61,993 bases of DNA from Bacteroidota bacterium (GCA_015222055.1 JADFUR010000110.1:1-61993), one strand, 5' to 3'; counted from the stretch's first letter, positions 37,406 through 45,800 are shown. Notes: generated by a model from the sequence alone, not told the origin. Translations and numbers: made by a program.

Positions 37406-37699
37406 TTATTTTTTATTGATAACTTTATTTGCACAGCTCATAAAATCAAGAATACAAGGAATTTCTAAATGGTAATAAATAAAATTTTTAACCTTTTCAC
37501 CTTTAATTATTTTGTGTTTTTTTAGAATATCAAGATGCTTCGACATTGTTGATATGTCAATACCAACCAATTCAGAAAGTTCTTTTACTGACAATTTTTT
37601 ATCTTTCACCGTATGAATAATAAATAAGCGTGTTGGATGTGCTAGGGCTTTAAAAATTTCAGCTTTCTCCAAATATTCCTTTTCAATATCCTTGTTCAT
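37406..37699 (-). CDS. ArsR/SmtB-family transcriptional regulator
   Basis: A 97-residue winged-helix regulator, read from ATG 37699. EIFKALAHPTRLFIIHTV and LSELVGIDISTMSKHLDILK (recognition helix) are the family core. Two cysteines near the C-terminus (IPCILDFMSC) could form a thiol switch, as in persulfide-sensing ArsR proteins such as SqrR/BigR, although their positions differ from those I recall for that group. Its location between two rhodaneses suggests it represses this operon in response to sulfane sulfur; that is an inference. Confidence 0.85.
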   Translation of the reverse strand: MNKDIEKEYLEKAEIFKALAHPTRLFIIHTVKDKKLSVKELSELVGIDISTMSKHLDILKKHKIIKGEKVKNFIYYHLEIPCILDFMSCANKVINKK

Positions 37700-37710
37700 A
37701 GTAATTATTT

Positions 37711-38103
37711 TTAATTGCGAACTGTTTTGTATCCTGATGAAATCCAAGCATTTATTCCGTCGGCAATAAATGTTATTTTACCCTTATATTTCAATTCTTT
37801 TAATATTTCAATTATCGCTTCTGCTCTTTTGTGATTTGTACAATAAACGATAATCTTTTTTGCTTCTAAATATTTTTTTAATTCCGTTTTAACTAAATCG
37901 CTAAAAGCATCAATATTAATAGCTCCGTCTATGTGTTTTTTTGCATACATTTCGTCACTTCTGCCATCAATTATTATTGTACTTGGTGTATCCCGATTGT
38001 AAACAACTTCAAAAGCATCTTTTGCCTTTATTTTTTCAATAGATTGACTTTTTGCATTTATGCATAAAAGAAAACAACAAATTATCGTAATGTATAGTTT
38101 CAT
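37711..38103 (-). CDS. Exported rhodanese-like protein
   Basis: A 130-residue protein with a signal peptide (MKLYITIICCFLLCINAKSQ) and one rhodanese domain. The putative active-site Cys is in IVYCTNHKRAE. It is the first gene of the operon, 11 bp before the ArsR gene. Unlike its cytoplasmic neighbour it should work in the periplasm. TATTTTG-like matches upstream are too weak to call a promoter. Confidence 0.85.
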   Translation of the reverse strand: MKLYITIICCFLLCINAKSQSIEKIKAKDAFEVVYNRDTPSTIIIDGRSDEMYAKKHIDGAINIDAFSDLVKTELKKYLEAKKIIVYCTNHKRAEAIIEILKELKYKGKITFIADGINAWISSGYKTVRN

Positions 38104-38403
38104 ATTTTGGCTATTTTTGTATTTGGCGAAATTACAAAATAGACTTTAACATCCAAGGTAAATTTAATTTTTTTTTGTTGCTGATGGGAAATTATAAGTT
38201 TTTGTTGCTCAATAATTTTAAATTTGTAACTAGTGCAAGCGTCCACGCTTGTGCTTTTATAAAATGAATAAGCAAACAATGGTACAAGCGAAGACGCTTG
38301 CACCATTTGAGCTTTTATTAACAGACACCTGACAGGTGTGGATATTTTAAAAAAAACAACTTAACCGCAGGGAGCAGTCTGTTAATCGACCCACACTTAT
38401 AAA
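38104..38403. repeat. Spacer with two small hairpins and a partial family A copy (A6)
   Basis: There are two related hairpins built on CAAGCGT/ACGCTTG, at 38232-38254 and 38281-38304. Then comes a shrunken family A segment: CACCTGACAGGTG (about 38326-38338) and CCGCAGGGAGCAGTCTG (about 38364-38380), lacking the right half of the core. No gene is seen. Confidence 0.6.
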
Positions 38404-38438
38404 AAAAAGGCTTGCATCATACAGATGCAAGCCTTTTT
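38404..38438 (-). terminator. Terminator of the OsmC gene
   Basis: The 15-bp stem AAAAAGGCTTGCATC / GATGCAAGCCTTTTT with a five-base loop lies just past the minus-strand OsmC stop at 38455, with an A run (U in the transcript) beyond it. Confidence 0.85.
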
Positions 38439-38454
38439 AGGTTTAACCAAATTA

Positions 38455-38889
38455 TTATTTAATCTCCGTTACAACTTTAGTAACATTTTTAATATTGTCT
38501 CCAACAGGACATCTGTCTATAACTGCAGCAATCCATTTGTCCATAGTTTCTTTGTCGGCTTTACAGTCAGGCTTTACAGTAATTTGAATTTCTTTATAGC
38601 CTGCACGTTCGTCAAAAGACTTTCCAAATAATCTGTCAGGATTAAGATTTCCAACTAAATCAATTTTAACGCCTTTCAATTCAATGCCCAATTCTTTAGC
38701 ACAAACATGAGACATTACATTTATGCAACCAGCATAGGCTGCTAATAAATATTCAACAGGATTAGCACCTTGGTTTGTTCCTCCTAATTCCTGTGGTTCA
38801 TCTACAACTATTTCAAAACCTCTTGCCGTAACAATTGTTTTTGTTGGGTTTTCGCTATGAGCTTTTACTCTAAATTTTAAATCTGCCAT
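38455..38889 (-). CDS. OsmC-family peroxiredoxin-like protein
   Basis: A 144-residue OsmC/YhfA-type protein with the two conserved cysteines (YAGCINVMSHV and IDRCPVGDNI) and the Glu/Arg environment of the family. These proteins reduce organic hydroperoxides, and some act on persulfides, which would fit the neighbouring rhodaneses. A -7-like TAATTTTG lies on the minus strand at 38921-38928 without a clear -33. It is divergent from the Crp/Fnr gene. Confidence 0.88.
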   Translation of the reverse strand: MADLKFRVKAHSENPTKTIVTARGFEIVVDEPQELGGTNQGANPVEYLLAAYAGCINVMSHVCAKELGIELKGVKIDLVGNLNPDRLFGKSFDERAGYKEIQITVKPDCKADKETMDKWIAAVIDRCPVGDNIKNVTKVVTEIK

Positions 38890-39068
38890 TTTTTTTTATT
38901 TTTATATTATTAATATTCACCAAAATTAGTGTTAACAGTTTTTAAAAAGGCATACTTCGGCAGTGCGGATACTATTATATTAAATTTAATTTTTAATATT
39001 ATATATTGTATTTTTACATTATTGATGATGTAGTTTAATGATGTTGAAAATATAAATAACTGATTATT

Positions 39069-39767
39069 ATGCTTGAAGGATTTAAATCTAATATTAATAC
39101 TTTTCAAGAGATAAATATCTCTGCCGATAAATGTTTTGATGTTTTAACAGATATTGAGAAACAAGAGTTGTTAAAAAGCAAAATGGAAATAGAATTTAAG
39201 GCGGGGGAGACAATAATAAAAAAAGGTTTTGTTGCAAGCAATATTTTATATATTGAAGAGGGCTTAGTTCGAATAGATATTGAAACAGATAAACAATCAA
39301 CGACTGTTAATATTTTGCCGCCGAAACATTTTATTGGTATTATTTGTTCATTTGCCAGTCTTAATTTTGATTTTTCGGCTGTGGCTCTCGAAAAAACAAC
39401 CATAAGTTTATTTAATATTAAGTTGTTCGAAAAGTTTATTCAGCAAAACGGGAAGTTTGCCTTTAATTTTGTTCGGCATCTGTCATTTTTATCTAAAAAT
39501 ACAATTCATAGAATTGCCAGGCTTTCTCAAAAAAATATTTATGGAGCGGTAGCAATTCTTCTTTGTGATTTTAGCAAAATTTATAATTCCGATTCTTTTA
39601 CTCTGCCGATGAACAGAAAGGAAATGGCAAATATTTTCGGCTATTCAAAAGAAAGTGTTATAAACACCTTGTCGAAACTTAACAAAGACGGTATTTTAAA
39701 TGTTAATGACAAAAAAATTGTAATTTTAGATAAAAAGAAATTAATTCAAATAGGGGAAAGGGGCTGA
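39069..39767 (+). CDS. Crp/Fnr-family transcriptional regulator
   Basis: A 232-residue regulator: a cyclic-nucleotide-binding-like sensor fold (residues about 20-140, FKAGETIIKKGFVASNILYI) followed by a Crp-type helix-turn-helix (MNRKEMANIFGYSKESVINTL). There are no Fnr iron-sulfur cysteines near the N-terminus. It is divergent from osmC and may control the sulfur genes. Its last 225 bp and the following 23 bp occur again, damaged, at 41777-41838 and 46667-46890, so its 3' end marks an island junction. Confidence 0.9.
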   Translation: MLEGFKSNINTFQEINISADKCFDVLTDIEKQELLKSKMEIEFKAGETIIKKGFVASNILYIEEGLVRIDIETDKQSTTVNILPPKHFIGIICSFASLNFDFSAVALEKTTISLFNIKLFEKFIQQNGKFAFNFVRHLSFLSKNTIHRIARLSQKNIYGAVAILLCDFSKIYNSDSFTLPMNRKEMANIFGYSKESVINTLSKLNKDGILNVNDKKIVILDKKKLIQIGERG

Positions 39768-39934
39768 GTTTTTTTTATTTGATATTAAGAGAAGCAGTTT
39801 TTTTAAATGGTATGGAACGATGGCAATATGGAATGAAGCGGATTGCGAGCAATTCACTATCAAACTGAGATTAAGTTGAAACGGATTAAAGCCGCTTCAA
39901 TTAAACACTTCACCGCTTTTTGCTATATTGCGTG

Positions 39935-40867
39935 TTAGCGGTTGTTATTTATAAATTGTCTATCACTTGGGAATATTGATAATAAAACAATTGGATATTT
40001 TCTCCTTGCAAAATATTTACTGTAATCTTCTTTTTTTCCACTTTCTATTAAATCAATATATTTCTCTCGCTTGTTTTCAACTTCACTAAAAATATAATAT
40101 AAACACTCTATATAATCTTCATAAGTATTGTTCAAACTCATGTCAATTACAAAAATATAATTCCCTTTTTCTAAAATATTGTTAATCGAATTTGCAATAT
40201 TTTTTGATTTAATTTTAACTCCATCAATTATCAAACTTTTTTGTGACAATGAAAACACATACAAATCTTTGTTGTTCTCTAAATTTTTCAGTTTTCCATT
40301 TTTTATTCTAAGAAATATATCTTTAGGTTTTGTCTGTCTAGTTATCGGAATAGACTCTTCTGTATATTCACCTTCATTATCATTTTCGATTAAGCAATCA
40401 CTCCATTCTGTAATATTTGGATAGTATAAACCCTTATTTTTAAAAAAATCAATCTTTAAATCTGAAGAAGAATTCAGTCGTAAGAAATATCCATTATTCT
40501 CTTTTCCTTTGAGTTTATAAAAAACTGTAAAAAGATTGAGACCTTGCAATTCATTTCGAATTGAATCCAGTACCAATATTTCTGTGTTTTTGTTTAAATA
40601 AAAGGAAACGTATCCTGTTGGAATATCAATATAGTTAACATTTTTTCTTTTAATCAATGTGCAGATAGAATCCTTAATTGATTTTATTGTTTGCACCCGC
40701 ATGTCCTCAAGATAATAGCATGAATCATTATAAGTTATCCGAAGCAATTCTTTTCTTTCATCAAGATTTTCCTCATGTACATTCTCAATCTCAGGCAAAT
40801 CTTGTCCTGATGCCGTATTATACAAAGAGATAATTAATAGTAATACTAAAATTCTAAAAATTTTCAT
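39935..40867 (-). CDS. Exported protein of unknown function
   Basis: A 310-residue protein with a signal peptide (cleavage after ASGQ, about residue 22). I do not recognise the family. Residues about 205-265 (KSLIIDGVKIKSKNIANSIN onward) loosely recall the periplasmic domain of ExbD-like proteins, but no transmembrane anchor fits that architecture. The stop codon lies inside GTGTTAGCGGTTGTTATT (39932-39949), and an imperfect inverted copy (40898-40912) lies before the start. So the gene is bracketed like a cassette. Repeat B1 is immediately upstream. Confidence 0.75.
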   Translation of the reverse strand: MKIFRILVLLLIISLYNTASGQDLPEIENVHEENLDERKELLRITYNDSCYYLEDMRVQTIKSIKDSICTLIKRKNVNYIDIPTGYVSFYLNKNTEILVLDSIRNELQGLNLFTVFYKLKGKENNGYFLRLNSSSDLKIDFFKNKGLYYPNITEWSDCLIENDNEGEYTEESIPITRQTKPKDIFLRIKNGKLKNLENNKDLYVFSLSQKSLIIDGVKIKSKNIANSINNILEKGNYIFVIDMSLNNTYEDYIECLYYIFSEVENKREKYIDLIESGKKEDYSKYFARRKYPIVLLSIFPSDRQFINNNR

Positions 40868-40897
40868 TTGTTAAACTTTTTCGTTGGTGCTTATTCT

Positions 40898-41100
40898 AAT
40901 AACCGCCAACACTTCAATAACACACCCCAGCATGTCTTATTTTCGTTATATATTTATTAGTTAAACTCAAAGTTATCAAAAAAAAGCAAAAAAAATAAAT
41001 ATTGGGATTGTAATTTTTTTTAATTCGTTTTAAATGCTGGAAAAAAATAGACAATATTTTGGTGCTGGTTGGTGTCGTAGTCAGAGACTACGACAAGCGG
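40898..41100 (-). repeat. Family B element, copy B1
   Basis: About 200 bp. The left end is a hairpin built on AATAACACACC / GCATGTCTTATT. The centre is A/T-rich and carries TAACTTTG on the minus strand (40968-40975), a perfect -7 element without a good -33. The right end is the hairpin TGTCGTAGTC-aga-GACTACGACA (41073-41095). In the minus direction it points into the exported-protein gene 31 bp away. Its right end replaces the 3' part of the RhuM gene. Confidence 0.75.
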
Positions 41101-41517
41101 AGATTTTTTTAATTGCTCGTTCTGTTGAGTTAATAGATTTTTATTTAATGCGTAACCTTTAATTAAGTAGTCTTTCAAAATTTTATTTGCCCAAATCCGA
41201 AATTGAGTACCCCTTTGGGATTTAATTCTGTATCCAATAGATATAATAACATCTAGATTAAAGAATTCAATGTTCCTTTCAACTTCTCGACCACCCTCGT
41301 TTTGAACTGTTGCATATTTTGCAACAGTTGCCTTTCTGGATAATTCCTTTTCTTTGAATACATTGTTTATATGCCTAGATACGACTGACTTATCACGCTC
41401 AAACAAATCTACCATTTGATTTAAACTCAACCAAACAGTATCATTATCCAACTGTACGTTTATTTCTGTTTTTCCGTCCTCTGACTGGTATATTCTAATA
41501 TCCGAGTTTTTTATTAT
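41020..41517 (-). pseudogene. Truncated RhuM-family gene
   Basis: The frame encodes the N-terminal half of a RhuM-type protein (VWLSLNQMVDLFERDKSVVS; FNLDVIISIGYRIKSQRGTQ). Two defects are visible. The upstream in-frame codons that still look like RhuM (IRIYQSEDGKTEI) contain no ATG, GTG or TTG before the stop at 41518-41520. And after about residue 115 the protein runs into repeat B1, giving an unrelated tail (PLVVVSDYDT onward). RhuM proteins are normally over 300 residues. It lies between copies B1 and B2. Confidence 0.75.
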
Positions 41518-41590
41518 TCAATTTTTTTTTAAATATACAAATCTTAATTACGATAATGATTTTGTATGTAGAGCGTTAGTTTTAATGCAT

Positions 41591-41776
41591 GCTAACATTT
41601 CAATAAGACACCCCAGCATGTCTTATTTTCATTATATATTAAATAGTTAAACTCAAAGTTATCAAAAAAAAGCAATAAAAATAAATATTGGAATTGTAAT
41701 TTTTTTTTAAGTAGTGAAAAAAATATAGACAATATTTTGGTACTGGTAGGTGTTGTAGTCAGATACTACGACAAGC
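41591..41776 (-). repeat. Family B element, copy B2
   Basis: It is very similar to B1. The left end is GCTAACATTTCAATAAGACA with its hairpin partner GCATGTCTTATT; the minus-strand TAACTTTG is at 41654-41661; and the right hairpin is a diverged TGTTGTAGTC / GATACTACGACA. It points towards the RhuM remnant, and its right end abuts a crp fragment. The 41518-41911 spacer holds only this, the crp fragment and about 70 bp of unassigned DNA. Confidence 0.75.
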
Positions 41777-41838
41777 GGAGCGGTAGCAATTCTTCTTTGT
41801 GATTTTAGCAAAATTTATAATTCCGATTCTTTTACTCT
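41777..41838 (+). pseudogene. 62-bp internal fragment of the Crp/Fnr gene
   Basis: It is identical over all 62 bp to 39543-39604 inside the intact regulator gene, then diverges. It is joined directly to the right end of repeat B2. It is far too short to function. Confidence 0.85.
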
Positions 41839-41911
41839 TCCAAGCAAACCACTGACTGTCAAATTATTTATAATGCGTGTTAACGCCTGGCATTTTTTTA
41901 TCTTAGTTCAA

Positions 41912-43081
41912 TTAGTAGTTTAATCCAAAAGCCCAAAGAGGTATTACATTGAGGTAACCAAATTCAATATCATCTTTAACCACAAATGATTTACCATCTT
42001 TCTCAATTTGTTTTTGTTGCTTATTTTTTCCTCCAATTTCAAACGTATAATTATCAATAACAAAATCCGCATTTTTTGAAGATATTACTTCATTTTCTAC
42101 TCGCATTTGATTGAAAAAGAATGTTTCTCGTATATTCCCCACATTTGATTTATCTCCAACCAAGTTGAAAATAATATTTGTATTATCTAAATACACCTTA
42201 TCAATCTTTCCTAATCCTCTAATACCACTTGTTTCATTGCGTAACTGCCCAATAAGTCCAGCTTTTTCCATGTATGAAAAATAATCATCTAAAGAATTAC
42301 GACTTGCACTGATTATTTCTGCAATTTTTGAGAAATTGGGCTTAAACGGCACACTTTCTGCGATAATAGAAAGTAATCTTTTTAGTTTACGACTTGTTCC
42401 AACATTTAGGTTTGCATATTGCGGAATATCTGTTTCTAATGTTTGTACAATGATTTGACCTAAACGTAAATTTATTTCATTTTCAATTCCAAAAGGATAG
42501 TATCCGCGTTTTATATAGTCATTAAACAATGGTAGCGGATGTGATATGTTTGTAAGTTTCACTTCGTTATTGACTATTTGTTTTAACGAATAAACTTCTG
42601 TTTCATAATTATGAAAGAATTTCAAATATTCCCGAAATGAAAGTCCTTGTAATTTGTAGATTATTGCACGGCGACTTAAATCGGCAGAACCTTTAAGTAT
42701 ATCAAGTACAGAAGAACCAGTAAATACAACTTTTAAAGTAGGAAATGAATCGTAAATGTTTTTTAATTCACGCGACCAGTCATTGTATTTATGTATTTCA
42801 TCAATAAACAAATATTCTCCTGCATTTTTATAGAAGTCATCAGCTAAATCAAGAAGTCTATTTTCACTAAAATACATATCGTCTGCCGATACGTATAATG
42901 CTTTCTTACTATCCAGATTTTCCTTGATGTGTTGCAAAATCATCGTAGTTTTACCGACACCTCGAGCACCAATAATCCCAATCATTCGACTATCCCAAGA
43001 GACTTTTTCGTACAAATAACGTTTAAAGTCTGTGTTTGTATTTTGTAAAAGCGTTTCAAATTTCTGATAAAGTGTTCTCAT
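41912..43081 (-). CDS. AAA ATPase with DUF4143 C-terminal domain
   Basis: A 389-residue P-loop protein: Walker A GARGVGKTT (residues 37-45), Walker B YLFIDEIHKY, sensor FTGSSVLDI, then the winged-helix and nuclease-like DUF4143 region (ETDIPQYANLNV; NADFVIDNYTFEIGGKNK). The biological role of this large family is unresolved; it is typical of accessory regions. It has its own promoter (43104-43133) and is bracketed by GTTAACGCC (41879-41887) and GGCGTTAAC (43187-43195), an inverted pair. Confidence 0.9.
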   Translation of the reverse strand: MRTLYQKFETLLQNTNTDFKRYLYEKVSWDSRMIGIIGARGVGKTTMILQHIKENLDSKKALYVSADDMYFSENRLLDLADDFYKNAGEYLFIDEIHKYNDWSRELKNIYDSFPTLKVVFTGSSVLDILKGSADLSRRAIIYKLQGLSFREYLKFFHNYETEVYSLKQIVNNEVKLTNISHPLPLFNDYIKRGYYPFGIENEINLRLGQIIVQTLETDIPQYANLNVGTSRKLKRLLSIIAESVPFKPNFSKIAEIISASRNSLDDYFSYMEKAGLIGQLRNETSGIRGLGKIDKVYLDNTNIIFNLVGDKSNVGNIRETFFFNQMRVENEVISSKNADFVIDNYTFEIGGKNKQQKQIEKDGKSFVVKDDIEFGYLNVIPLWAFGLNY

Positions 43082-43103
43082 TGTTTTGATAAACTATTTT
43101 TCA

Positions 43104-43133
43104 CAAATATACGAATTTGCACAACAATATCAA
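43104..43133 (-). promoter_or_regulatory. Promoter of the AAA/DUF4143 ATPase gene
   Basis: On the minus strand: TTG (43133-43131), a 19-bp spacer and TATATTTG (43111-43104), a full consensus match. The expected start point leaves a leader of about 17 bases before the ATG at 43081. Confidence 0.65.
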
Positions 43134-43201
43134 CAATTTTTTTAATTAATGCTCAATCAGATGTGCAAAATGCCGTTTTTTTACTTGGCGTTAACGATAG
43201 T

Positions 43202-43555
43202 CTGTCTAAAAACCTTCGTATTTAATTAATACTTTATCAAAAACATTTGCTTTTTTTTGAATTAATGATGTGTCAAATATGCTTATTTTACTTCTAATAA
43301 GACTTCTTACGATTAAAAATCGTCGAAATTTAACTTCCAAATAATCCTTCAAAGCACTGATAAAATGCCAATTAACTTAAATTCGTTATCTACACTTATT
43401 GAAATCTCTAATGAAATTGGGAAAATTGATATTTGATTTCTATTTTCTCCATTTATGTATTTCATACTGTAAAAATACAGAATATCAATGGTTTATATCT
43501 GTTGATAAATGGGTTTTTATTAACAATTACAAAAAAAAACGAGGTTTTTAGACAG
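43202..43555 (-). mobile_element. Decayed IS1182-family element
   Basis: It is bounded by a 14-bp perfect inverted repeat, CTGTCTAAAAACCT (43202-43215) and its complement (43542-43555). On the minus strand 43465-43349 reads as a 38-residue fragment, MKYINGENRNQISIFPISLE and on to a stop. This matches the start of IS1182-type transposases (Y-I-x-G-E-x-R-x-Q-x-x-x-F-P). The rest of the transposase is missing, so it cannot move by itself. Confidence 0.6.
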
Positions 43556-43603
43556 TCTGACGGTTAGTATAAGAAACGTAAGTGATTTCGAAGCACCTAC
43601 CTG

Positions 43604-43864
43604 TCAATTTACACTGAGCCACTTATGTTTTTTATACATTGTTAGCGTTTCGTGCTTTATCATTGCTGTCTCTCCATGCGTTGGCAAAGCAAGCTCTTTG
43701 GCTGGTTTTGGCCGTGTGTCTGCTGGGGCGACCAGACAATGTGCTTGACGGTGCGTTGGCAGAACACCCGCTGCTGCGATAGATGTTCCAATAGTCCAAA
43801 AAGTTTCGACCAACGAAGTCAGCCCAGTTTTCCAGTTTATTTTTACATTGTTTTTATGTTCCAT
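43604..43864 (-). CDS. Possible small membrane peptide gene, probably chimeric
   Basis: An 86-codon frame starts at 43864 behind AAAGGAGACAA, an unusually good Shine-Dalgarno for this genome. Residues 1-36 (ending SIAAAGV) look like a short peptide with one hydrophobic helix. The rest lies in a patch clearly richer in G+C than the surroundings (about 43670-43800), with the direct repeat TGCGTTGGCA at 43677-43686 and 43752-43761, and does not look like protein. The original 3' end was probably replaced. I do not recognise a family. Confidence 0.3.
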   Translation of the reverse strand: MEHKNNVKINWKTGLTSLVETFWTIGTSIAAAGVLPTHRQAHCLVAPADTRPKPAKELALPTHGETAMIKHETLTMYKKHKWLSVN

Positions 43865-44009
43865 ATTTGTCTCCTTTCTTTGTTTTAATTTTAATAAATC
43901 TATTAAAAATCTAGTTGCAATTAATGTTAATACAAAAAGAACTAAAGGAACATAACTACCGCAGCTTAAGGTGCCTACCCCTAGGGTCGCTAAGGATATT
44001 TTAAATTTC

Positions 44010-44810
44010 TTACTTTTCCCATATTACACTAATTATCGTTTTATATTGTTTTGTTGGGATACAATATTCATAAAAATCTGAATCTTCATCATATTTACGC
44101 AACTCACACCATGTTGACTTACATATTTCTTGAGCTTTTTCTGTACCTGTGTATATAAAATCGTAATCTGCATTTATATATTCTAAAGCAACAGAATCGC
44201 TAGGTGGTGGTATTTTTGTACATTCCTTAATCTTGTATCTCCAACTAGAAGATTTATCCCAATTCCGAACTACTCCATTATGAATATATATCACCATTAA
44301 TGGGTGAATATCTAAATTCATGCAACGAATTAATGTTGATGATATACTAGTTTTAAATCTTTCGGACAAATACTTGACTAAATCAGGTGTAAATGGTTTG
44401 CCTTTAGTTTCTGCATAAAATAATTGTTCTGGCAATAATAATTCAGAAGCAAAGTCATTAGCTTCCCATTCTTGTAATCCTTTTTTTAATTGGTTCTCTG
44501 TACTTTTAAACCAATTAAGTGTATTAGAATTCTCATTATGCACTTCAATTTTATCATGCATTAAAAAATGACCAGCTTCATGGGCTATGGTAAAACGTTT
44601 TTTTGATTCATATGGGATTTCTGAATTGACTTTAATTAAAGTTTTAGATTTACCTCGTACTATCTTTCCATCTGAATTATCAAGCTTTTCTTCAACTAAA
44701 GTCGCACCTAATCCTGAAACAAAAAGCTTCATGGATAAATCAGTTATTTCATCAAATCCAATTTCTATCAATAACTTTTTTGCTCTTATGCTTCCTCTAC
44801 AATTCTTCAT
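44010..44810 (-). CDS. ImmA/IrrE-type zinc metallopeptidase
   Basis: A 266-residue COG2856-type protein. The zinc motif is FTIAHEAGHFLMHD (HExxH near residue 75), and a downstream Glu in QEWEANDFASELLLP is the likely third ligand. Family members cleave repressors or anti-sigma-like regulators (ImmA on ImmR, IrrE on DdrO). Here it is last in an operon with a sigma-like protein and a small helical protein, and overlaps the latter by 14 bp. Cleavage of one partner is plausible but inferred. No HTH domain is fused to it. Confidence 0.85.
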   Translation of the reverse strand: MKNCRGSIRAKKLLIEIGFDEITDLSMKLFVSGLGATLVEEKLDNSDGKIVRGKSKTLIKVNSEIPYESKKRFTIAHEAGHFLMHDKIEVHNENSNTLNWFKSTENQLKKGLQEWEANDFASELLLPEQLFYAETKGKPFTPDLVKYLSERFKTSISSTLIRCMNLDIHPLMVIYIHNGVVRNWDKSSSWRYKIKECTKIPPPSDSVALEYINADYDFIYTGTEKAQEICKSTWCELRKYDEDSDFYEYCIPTKQYKTIISVIWEK

Positions 44811-45207
44811 CGTCCTCTAAATTTTCAAGAATTTCAAGCAGGTTATGGTCTTTGATTATACTTTTAATTTCGTCATGAGATAGTTTATCTAAATTACGAT
44901 GCTGAAAAGCAATCTGATTTGTTGCAACTAAATTTCGTAGATAGCTTATTGGCTTTTCAATGTTTTTATCAATTGCTTCTTGAAAATATCTAACTGCCTT
45001 TTCTAAAAGCATTTCATCTCTCTCTGAATTCATTTGCCCTTTGATTGAGAATGATGTTTTCTTATAGCATTTATCTGCTATTTTATTAATTTCACTCAAA
45101 TCATAACCACTCTCTTCTAAAAAAGAATCAATAGTAGAACTGTCACTATCTTTTATAGAAGAAAGTATGAATTCGTCCATTTTATTTAATAATTCTTTTT
45201 TCATCAT
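44797..45207 (-). CDS. Small helical protein of unknown function (middle gene of the sigma-like/ImmA operon)
   Basis: A 136-residue acidic, almost wholly helical protein without a signal peptide or Cys pairs. I recognise no family. It begins at an ATG that overlaps the sigma-like gene by 4 bp and ends 14 bp inside the metallopeptidase gene, so the three are translationally coupled. From position and size it is a candidate anti-sigma or adaptor and possible peptidase substrate; nothing in its sequence proves this. Confidence 0.75.
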   Translation of the reverse strand: MMKKELLNKMDEFILSSIKDSDSSTIDSFLEESGYDLSEINKIADKCYKKTSFSIKGQMNSERDEMLLEKAVRYFQEAIDKNIEKPISYLRNLVATNQIAFQHRNLDKLSHDEIKSIIKDHNLLEILENLEDDEEL

Positions 45208-45800
45208 TTAATATTTTTAATCATTTCCTTTAATGCAGGTAATCTTCTTACTAATCTCTTTTTAATATTAGTCGCTTCTTGTTCAGTTATTCCATTTTCT
45301 TTTGCAATATCTGACCTTTTCATTTCGTGAACAATATAAGGTTCAAATAAAAGCAATTCTTCATCTGAAGCACCTTTTTCCTCAAGAAATTTCAAAGACA
45401 ATTCAAGTAATTCATCATAATCTCCATTGTCTTCTGCTGATATTTTACAATCTTCAATATTTGTATTGGATAGAGCAGTTTTCTCTAATTCTTTCTTAAT
45501 TGTGTTAGAGATTTGACTATCTAGAGAACTAATAACTTGTTCTGCAAAATCTGGAAACTCTGATTTATTCCAGTTTCTACCACCGTCATTTTTGACAAAT
45601 GATAACATTAGCTCACTAATCATATCTTCAACCATTATCCCCCGGAATCCACGATTTAAATCGTATTTGATATTAAATTTCGTATTTATTCTAATAATCG
45701 CATACTTAATCAATCGCAAATTAAACTTAGGAGTAAACACTTCCTGAACTGCACCTTGCAATTCTGTGTTTGTAGCTAATTTCTTTTTTGTAACCTCCAT
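45204..45800 (-). CDS. Sigma-70-like regulator
   Basis: A 198-residue protein laid out like a small sigma factor. The helical region around residues 50-75 (MVEDMISELMLSFVKNDG) recalls region 2. An acidic linker follows, then a C-terminal helix-turn-helix like region 4 (MKRSDIAKENGITEQEATNI, then KKRLVRRLP). It is more divergent than standard ECF factors, so 'sigma-like' is as far as I go. It is first of three overlapping genes. The upstream divergent region carries two palindromes (45832-45848, 45872-45890). Confidence 0.65.
   Translation of the reverse strand: MEVTKKKLATNTELQGAVQEVFTPKFNLRLIKYAIIRINTKFNIKYDLNRGFRGIMVEDMISELMLSFVKNDGGRNWNKSEFPDFAEQVISSLDSQISNTIKKELEKTALSNTNIEDCKISAEDNGDYDELLELSLKFLEEKGASDEELLLFEPYIVHEMKRSDIAKENGITEQEATNIKKRLVRRLPALKEMIKNIK

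Noticed and set aside
41912-43081. Treating the AAA/DUF4143 gene plus RhuM remnant as an abortive-infection pair
   Set aside because: RhuM is clearly broken and separated by B2 and a crp fragment; the ATPase has its own promoter. Nothing links them functionally.
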